Below are positions 6,606-9,972 of a stretch of DNA of 9,972 nucleotides, in pieces. The stretch lies in assembly GCA_016931365.1 (NCBI GenBank), contig JAFGEY010000514.1, positions 1 to 9,972 of the forward strand, in the 5' to 3' direction. The DNA is from Anaerolineae bacterium. Lineage in GTDB: Bacteria > Chloroflexota > Anaerolineae > JAFGEY01. Position 1 is the stretch's first letter, and every line of letters starts with the position of its first letter. The notes under the pieces are model-generated. The model was not told the origin of the DNA. It did no database searches and saw only the letters and a list, made by a program, of their open reading frames with translations. A program made the translations under genes and the position numbers.

Positions 6606-8741
6606 ATGAAAACGTTATTTACTGTGGTGGAATGCCTGGAATGTGGGCACAGGATGCCGGCGAACTTGTTCGCCGGCACGTGTGCGGCCTGTGGGGGAAG
6701 CTGGCTGGATGCCCGGTACGATACCGGCGCGCTGCCGCCGGATTGGCCGGTTCTCCTGGCGCAACGCCCGTACGATTTGTGGCGCTTCCGCGAACTGTTG
6801 CCCTTCCCGGAGGACTTTGTTTTCAACGCGATGGGCGGCGAGGGCTGGACCCCCCTGACGCGCGCCCACGGCCTGGAACGCGAGCTAGATCATCACCCGC
6901 TGGGCGAAATCTGGATCAAGGACGAACGCCGCCAGCCCACCGGTTCGTTTAAAGACCGGCAGGCGGCCTTCACCACGAGCGTGCTCAAAGCGCAGGGCAT
7001 CGACGAGTTGGTACTGGCCTCTACCGGCAATGCCGCGGCAGCCTACGCCGCATACTGCGCCCGCGCCGGCATCAAATTCTGGGTCTTTTTACCGAGCAGC
7101 GTCCCGGCGGAAAAGATGCGCGAGCTGGGGCTATATGGTGCGGAGGTTATCAAAATCACCGGCACCTACGACGAGGCCAAGGAAATCGCCGCCGATTTCG
7201 CGATTCGCCGTGGCATCTACCGCGACGGCGGGGCCAAGTCCATTTCCGGCAAAGAGAGCATGAAGACCATCGCCCTGGAAATCGTGGAGCAGTTAGGCTG
7301 GCGTGCTCCGGATTGGTATGTGCAGGCCGTTTCCGGCGGGATTGGCCCGCTGGGCGTTCTGAAGGGCTTCGTCGAGCTGCACGCCGCGGGTCTGATCGAG
7401 CGCGTCCCCAAACTCGCCATCGTGCAGGTCGAGGGCTGCGCGCCGATGACCCGGGCATGGCAACAAGGGCTGGCGAAAGCCGAAGCCGTGCTGCCGGACA
7501 CGCTGATTACCATCCTCTCGACCGGCGATCCGGGGATGGCCTACACCATTCTCAAAGCTGCAATGGACACTCATGGCGGCGTGATGACGGCGGTCAGCGA
7601 CGGCGAGTCGTTCCGCACGATGCGCCGTGTCGCCCGCATCGAGGGCTATTCGATGGAGCCGGCGGCCAGCGTCGCCTTTGCCGGACTGGAAAAGCTCGTT
7701 GCCGAAGGCGTCATTCGTTCCGACGAGTGCGTGGTCGTCAACTGCTCCGGGCACACCTTCAGCGCTGAGAAGCACGCGCTCGAAGACCGCTACGCTTTCC
7801 ACCTGCAGATGGCGGTCCCGTCCGGAAACGGGGCTTCCGGCGACAGCGCGCCCAACACGACCAGCAACTACTCCAAAGACGGCCTTGTTTCTGCGTTGGA
7901 GCAACTCGACGAGCAGATCACGACCATCGTCATCATCGACGATAACCCGCACGACAGCCGCTTGCTCCGCCGGTTGTTGCTGCGTTACAAAAACTATCGT
8001 ATTTTCGAAGCGCACAACGGCCCGGACGGCCTGGACCTCGTCCGCCAGCGCCAGCCGGACCTGGTGGTGCTCGACCTGACCATCCCCGGCATCGATGGAT
8101 TTTCCATTCTGGAAAAGCTCAAGGCCGATCCGCGTACCAGCGAAATCCCGGTGGTGATCGTTTCGGCGAAATCCCTGACGACCGAGGAATGGACGCGCCT
8201 GCGCCGCCACACCCAATCCATCTGGCAGAAGGGTAATTTCGGCACTCAGGAACTCGTTCATCACGTTGTTGCGTTGTTGGGGGATAAAATGGAGCCGCCG
8301 GGCGAGCTACCTCAACTGCCCCTCGCCGGCGCGCCGCAATGGGAGACGGATTTTGGCCAGGAGCAATCCCCGCGCATCTTGCTGATCGATGATAACGTCT
8401 CGGACACGCGACTGTTGCGCCGGTTGTTTCAGGCGCGCCATCATGATTTCACCGTCGACGAAGCGCATTCTGGCGCGGAGGCATTGCGGGCCATCGAGAA
8501 CGCGCTGCCCGATCTCATTATCCTGGACTTGCTTCTACCCGACATTCCCGGCGAGAAACTCCTGGAGACGCTGCGCGCGATGCCGCATACGCGCGATATC
8601 CCGGTTGTTGTCCTTTCGGCCAAAGACATCATGCCGGCTACGCGGGTCAAACTGGCCGCGCTGGCGGATTCGATTTGGGAGAAAGGGGTTTTGGACCGCA
8701 GCAACTTTTTGACGCACGTCGAAACGATTCTGGTGGAGTAG
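6606..8741 (+). CDS. Threonine synthase-like PLP enzyme fused to two response-regulator receiver domains
   Basis: The 711 residues hold three modules. Residues 1-390 resemble thrC-type threonine synthase (O-phosphohomoserine to threonine): a zinc-ribbon with C10/C13 and C26/C29; PLP lysine K116 in PTGSFKDR; cofactor-contact asparagine N142 in STGN; glycine-rich phosphate loop SGGIGPLG at 243-250; and SGH at 381-383, where the family contacts the pyridine nitrogen. A Ser/Asn/Gly-rich linker leads to receiver 1 (about 440-558; acidic pair D445/D446, phospho-Asp D490, S520, K542). A Pro/Gly-rich linker leads to receiver 2 (about 590-706; D595/D596, D641, S671, K693). Both receivers look phosphorylatable. 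The frame is open throughout with uniform codon use, so this is a real fusion. The start is 28 bases after the kinase stop, implying one operon. The ribosome-binding site is weak; GTG at 6585 is an alternative start. The catalytic region could instead belong to a related fold-type II enzyme such as cysteate synthase. The domain calls are firm; substrate and regulation are inferred. Confidence 0.9.
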   Translation: MKTLFTVVECLECGHRMPANLFAGTCAACGGSWLDARYDTGALPPDWPVLLAQRPYDLWRFRELLPFPEDFVFNAMGGEGWTPLTRAHGLERELDHHPLGEIWIKDERRQPTGSFKDRQAAFTTSVLKAQGIDELVLASTGNAAAAYAAYCARAGIKFWVFLPSSVPAEKMRELGLYGAEVIKITGTYDEAKEIAADFAIRRGIYRDGGAKSISGKESMKTIALEIVEQLGWRAPDWYVQAVSGGIGPLGVLKGFVELHAAGLIERVPKLAIVQVEGCAPMTRAWQQGLAKAEAVLPDTLITILSTGDPGMAYTILKAAMDTHGGVMTAVSDGESFRTMRRVARIEGYSMEPAASVAFAGLEKLVAEGVIRSDECVVVNCSGHTFSAEKHALEDRYAFHLQMAVPSGNGASGDSAPNTTSNYSKDGLVSALEQLDEQITTIVIIDDNPHDSRLLRRLLLRYKNYRIFEAHNGPDGLDLVRQRQPDLVVLDLTIPGIDGFSILEKLKADPRTSEIPVVIVSAKSLTTEEWTRLRRHTQSIWQKGNFGTQELVHHVVALLGDKMEPPGELPQLPLAGAPQWETDFGQEQSPRILLIDDNVSDTRLLRRLFQARHHDFTVDEAHSGAEALRAIENALPDLIILDLLLPDIPGEKLLETLRAMPHTRDIPVVVLSAKDIMPATRVKLAALADSIWEKGVLDRSNFLTHVETILVE

Positions 8742-8860
8742 GGGGCCGAGTCTTATCGTTCCCGCTTCGAGGGGATCGACAGATCTCCGTTTGACGCAGG
8801 AAGGCCATTGCCGCACGCGGATATGGCAATCTGCTTGAAGAAAAAAATGGCAAGTAGGGG

Positions 8861-8889
8861 CCGCGATCGCTATGTGGGCCAAATCGCGG
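8861..8889. repeat. Inverted repeat upstream of the response regulator gene
   Basis: CCGCGAT (8861-8867) and ATCGCGG (8883-8889) are perfect 7-base inverted arms separated by 15 bases. The repeat sits just upstream of a candidate promoter at 8910-8938, so it could be an operator. It could also be a weak hairpin ending the upstream transcript, but no T-run follows. Function is not established. Confidence 0.35.
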
Positions 8890-8909
8890 AATTGTGGTAA
8901 CATGATGCT

Positions 8910-8938
8910 TTGTTGATGTTTGCTGAAAAAACTATGCT
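8910..8938 (+). promoter_or_regulatory. Candidate sigma70-type promoter of the response regulator gene
   Basis: TTGTTG (8910-8915) and TATGCT (8933-8938) are separated by 17 bases and resemble -35 and -10 elements. Transcription would begin near 8945, about a dozen bases before the ATG at 8958. That would give a very short leader and fits the lack of a clear ribosome-binding site there. Matching by eye only. The rest of 8742-8957 holds no convincing gene. Confidence 0.35.
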
Positions 8939-8957
8939 ATTACCCAATGTGTTGATC

Positions 8958-9407
8958 ATGTCGGAACAGAAAACGGTCCTGTACATCGAGGATAATCCGC
9001 ACAACCGCCGCTTGGTGCGTCGCACGCTGGAACGCCGGGGTTACGACCTTATTGAGGCGGAGGACGGTGAGATCGGATTGGCCATGGTGCAGGAATTGCG
9101 GCCACCCTTGATCCTGCTGGACATCGGGCTGCCCAAAATGGACGGCATGGAAGTCGTCGGGCGCATCAAAGCCGACGCCGACCTTTGCAACATTCCCGTT
9201 ATCGCTATCACGGCCTCTGCTATGCAGGGCGACCGCGAGCGTTTTCTGGCGGCCGGCTGCGACGATTATCTGTCAAAGCCTATCCAGGTATTGGAATTGA
9301 TCGACAAGGTCAACCAGTATTATCCCTCTGTGACGAATGTGTATCAACAGCAAAAGGCGCGCGTAGAGGAAGAAAAAGCCTCGACAGATGGCGCAGATGA
9401 GCGATAA
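8958..9407 (+). CDS. Single-domain response regulator (CheY/DivK-like receiver)
   Basis: The chosen start gives 149 residues beginning MSEQKTVLYIEDN. A complete receiver domain spans about 5-122: acidic pocket E11/D12, phosphoacceptor D55 in LILLDIGLPKMDG, T85 in AITASA, and K107 in LSKPI. A charged tail (QQQKARVEEEKAS) follows, with no DNA-binding or enzymatic output domain. It should work by phosphorylation-dependent protein contacts or as a phosphate shuttle, with the kinase at 3164-6577 the obvious candidate donor. In-frame upstream starts at 8910 (TTG) and 8916 (ATG) would add residues outside the receiver fold, and no Shine-Dalgarno sequence supports any of the choices. The start at 8958 is preferred because it begins right at the domain and lies downstream of the candidate promoter. 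It is separated by 216 bases from the fusion gene and may have its own promoter. Confidence 0.92.
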   Translation: MSEQKTVLYIEDNPHNRRLVRRTLERRGYDLIEAEDGEIGLAMVQELRPPLILLDIGLPKMDGMEVVGRIKADADLCNIPVIAITASAMQGDRERFLAAGCDDYLSKPIQVLELIDKVNQYYPSVTNVYQQQKARVEEEKASTDGADER

Positions 9408-9419
9408 TCTGCGCTTTTT
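9391..9419 (+). terminator. Intrinsic terminator overlapping the response regulator stop codon
   Basis: GCGCAGAT (9391-9398) and ATCTGCGC (9407-9414) form a perfect 8-bp stem with an 8-base loop, directly followed by TTTTT (9415-9419). The stop codon TAA (9405-9407) lies at the loop/stem junction, so the last codons form the 5' arm. This should end transcription of the signalling cluster. Confidence 0.8.
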
Positions 9420-9467
9420 GTAATTTGCATCCTGCTCAGAGAGTCAACCGCCAGTCTCGCTAATTGT

Positions 9468-9493
9468 GATCACCTACACCAATAGCGGTGATC
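9468..9493. repeat. Inverted repeat GATCACC / GGTGATC
   Basis: Perfect 7-base arms at 9468-9474 and 9487-9493 enclose a 12-base spacer. The repeat lies about 50 bases upstream of the -35 element of the promoter at 9545-9573, where an activator or repressor could bind. A hairpin role is also possible, with T-runs beginning 10 bases further on. Function unknown. Confidence 0.4.
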
Positions 9494-9503
9494 CGCCGCC
9501 CTC

Positions 9504-9524
9504 TTTTTTGCGCCCTTTTTTGCG
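9504..9524. repeat. Tandem direct repeat TTTTTTGCG
   Basis: Two exact copies of TTTTTTGCG (9504-9512 and 9516-9524) are separated by CCC, giving a 12-base period. The T-runs may bend DNA upstream of the promoter, or act as a backup termination tract behind the repeat at 9468-9493. May be chance. Confidence 0.4.
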
Positions 9525-9544
9525 TCGAAATTCCCCAATCCCTA

Positions 9545-9573
9545 TTGATTCCTCCTTATTCCCGTGTTATACT
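9545..9573 (+). promoter_or_regulatory. Sigma70-type promoter with extended -10
   Basis: TTGATT (9545-9550) and TATACT (9568-9573) are separated by exactly 17 bases, with TGT directly before the -10 as an extended -10 motif. This is the best promoter match I see in the window. Transcription would start near 9580, giving a leader of about 200 bases before the small gene at 9787. Confidence 0.6.
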
Positions 9574-9772
9574 AAAACTGTCGTCCAAAAACACCCTACA
9601 ACTCCAATCCTGTCCCAAGCGTCGACCACCAACGTCCTAATACCATACCCATCTTCGCACGCGACTATAACTGTGCTTGGCCTTTGTGATACTTGCCCGC
9701 AAACGGGCGGTGGCTTGAGGGATAGCGTAACTGATAGCCTATTGAGGTAGATTGATTCCGCTTGTTCAAGTC

Positions 9773-9779
9773 AGGAGGT
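9773..9779 (+). promoter_or_regulatory. Strong ribosome-binding site of the small membrane protein gene
   Basis: AGGAGGT lies 7 bases before the ATG at 9787. It is a near-ideal Shine-Dalgarno sequence, stronger than those of most other genes in the window, and is the main support that the short frame is translated. Confidence 0.8.
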
Positions 9780-9786
9780 CTTCAAA

Positions 9787-9966
9787 ATGGTGTTGAAATT
9801 CAAGAAATATTTCCTCGCAACTATCTGGGTCATTTTACCGACAGTAATTGGTGCCATATTAGGCCATTTTTTCTACCGTACATTGACAACGAACAGGCTG
9901 GAAGCGCAAGAGGACTTGTATAGGCAAGCCCTGTTTCAAAGCATACTTGAGCCAATCGCGGCCTAA
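9787..9966 (+). CDS. Small single-pass membrane protein, function unknown
   Basis: ATG at 9787 to TAA at 9964-9966 encodes 59 residues beginning MVLKFKKYF and ending LEPIAA. The basic N terminus (K4, K6, K7) is followed by a hydrophobic helix at about 8-30 (LATIWVILPTVIGAILGHFF). A mostly helical, charged and polar stretch at about 36-59 follows (RLEAQEDLYRQALFQ). The positive charges before the helix suggest the N terminus is cytoplasmic, unless the helix acts as an uncleaved export signal. I see no lipobox or clear cleavage site. Evidence that it is real: ideal ribosome-binding site, promoter upstream and coherent topology. Hand-counted GC over 9781-9960 is about 42%, clearly below the preceding genes, so it may come from a different source or begin a different locus. 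I do not recognise the family. It may be the first gene of a unit continuing past the window. Confidence 0.65.
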   Translation: MVLKFKKYFLATIWVILPTVIGAILGHFFYRTLTTNRLEAQEDLYRQALFQSILEPIAA

Positions 9967-9972
9967 TCGAAA

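Larger units (their letters stand above)
9408..9786. other. Intergenic region with skewed composition; no convincing gene
   Basis: About 380 bases lie between the response regulator and the small membrane protein gene. An open frame at 9466-9750 has no recognisable domain, no good ribosome-binding site and low-complexity Pro/Thr/Ser content, so I do not call it. The region is pyrimidine-rich on the + strand; counted by hand, 9581-9660 has 34 C and 7 G in 80 bases. It contains an inverted repeat (9468-9493), a tandem 9-base repeat (9504-9524), a promoter (9545-9573), a small GC hairpin (GCCCG at 9695-9699, CGGGC at 9704-9708) and paired short direct repeats (TTGAGG at 9715 and 9742; GATAGC at 9721 and 9733). 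I recognise no known riboswitch or RNA family. Confidence 0.6.

Noticed and set aside
8807..8830. ATTGCC/GGCAAT inverted repeat as a terminator of the fusion gene
   Set aside because: The stem is only 6 bp with a 12-base loop and no T-run follows; an A-run follows instead, so it is not a convincing + strand terminator.
8863..8870. GCGATCGC octamer resembling the cyanobacterial HIP1 element
   Set aside because: I noticed only this copy in the window, the protein content does not suggest a cyanobacterium, and an 8-base palindrome in GC-rich DNA can arise by chance.
9466..9750. 94-codon open frame in the intergenic region
   Set aside because: It starts at a GTG with no ribosome-binding site, has low-complexity Pro/Ser/Thr content, and spans the promoter of the next gene.

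Overview
The window looks like part of a chromosome from a Chloroflexota bacterium, probably Anaerolineae or a relative. This is inferred from protein style: moderately high GC, histidine kinases with serial GAF domains carrying repeated LYH..YL and NPLLP.T.SE motifs, an orphan ABC_sub_bind-type lipoprotein beside sensor genes, and a zinc-ribbon threonine synthase-like enzyme. No marker gene confirms the taxonomy. Every supported gene is on the + strand. There are no RNA genes, CRISPR arrays or insertion sequences that I can see.

Layout. Positions 2-175 are the 3' end of a sensor gene paralogous to the one at 1308-3089. Next comes a likely operon: a lipoprotein solute-binding protein (267-1283), a membrane sensor with Cache, HAMP and GAF domains but no output domain (1308-3089), a 1137-residue membrane histidine kinase with three full GAF domains and two shortened GAF-like repeats (3164-6577), and a 711-residue fusion of a threonine synthase-like PLP enzyme with two receiver domains (6606-8741). 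After a 216-bp gap holding an inverted repeat and a candidate promoter, a single-domain response regulator (8958-9407) ends in an intrinsic terminator whose stem overlaps its stop codon.

From 9408 the character changes. A 379-bp non-coding stretch is C-rich and G-poor, and carries an inverted repeat, a tandem repeat and a good sigma70-type promoter. It leads into a 59-codon gene for a small single-pass membrane protein (9787-9966) with an excellent ribosome-binding site and lower GC.

How the genes may work together (inference). The lipoprotein binds a small ligand outside the membrane and the Cache-HAMP-GAF protein senses it or its complex. The kinase then phosphorylates the receiver domains on the PLP enzyme fusion and/or the stand-alone receiver. 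The standout is the fusion, which suggests that phosphorylation directly controls an amino-acid-metabolism enzyme, or that an enzyme-derived domain serves as the output or ligand-sensing part of a response regulator. No DNA-binding output domain appears anywhere in the cluster.
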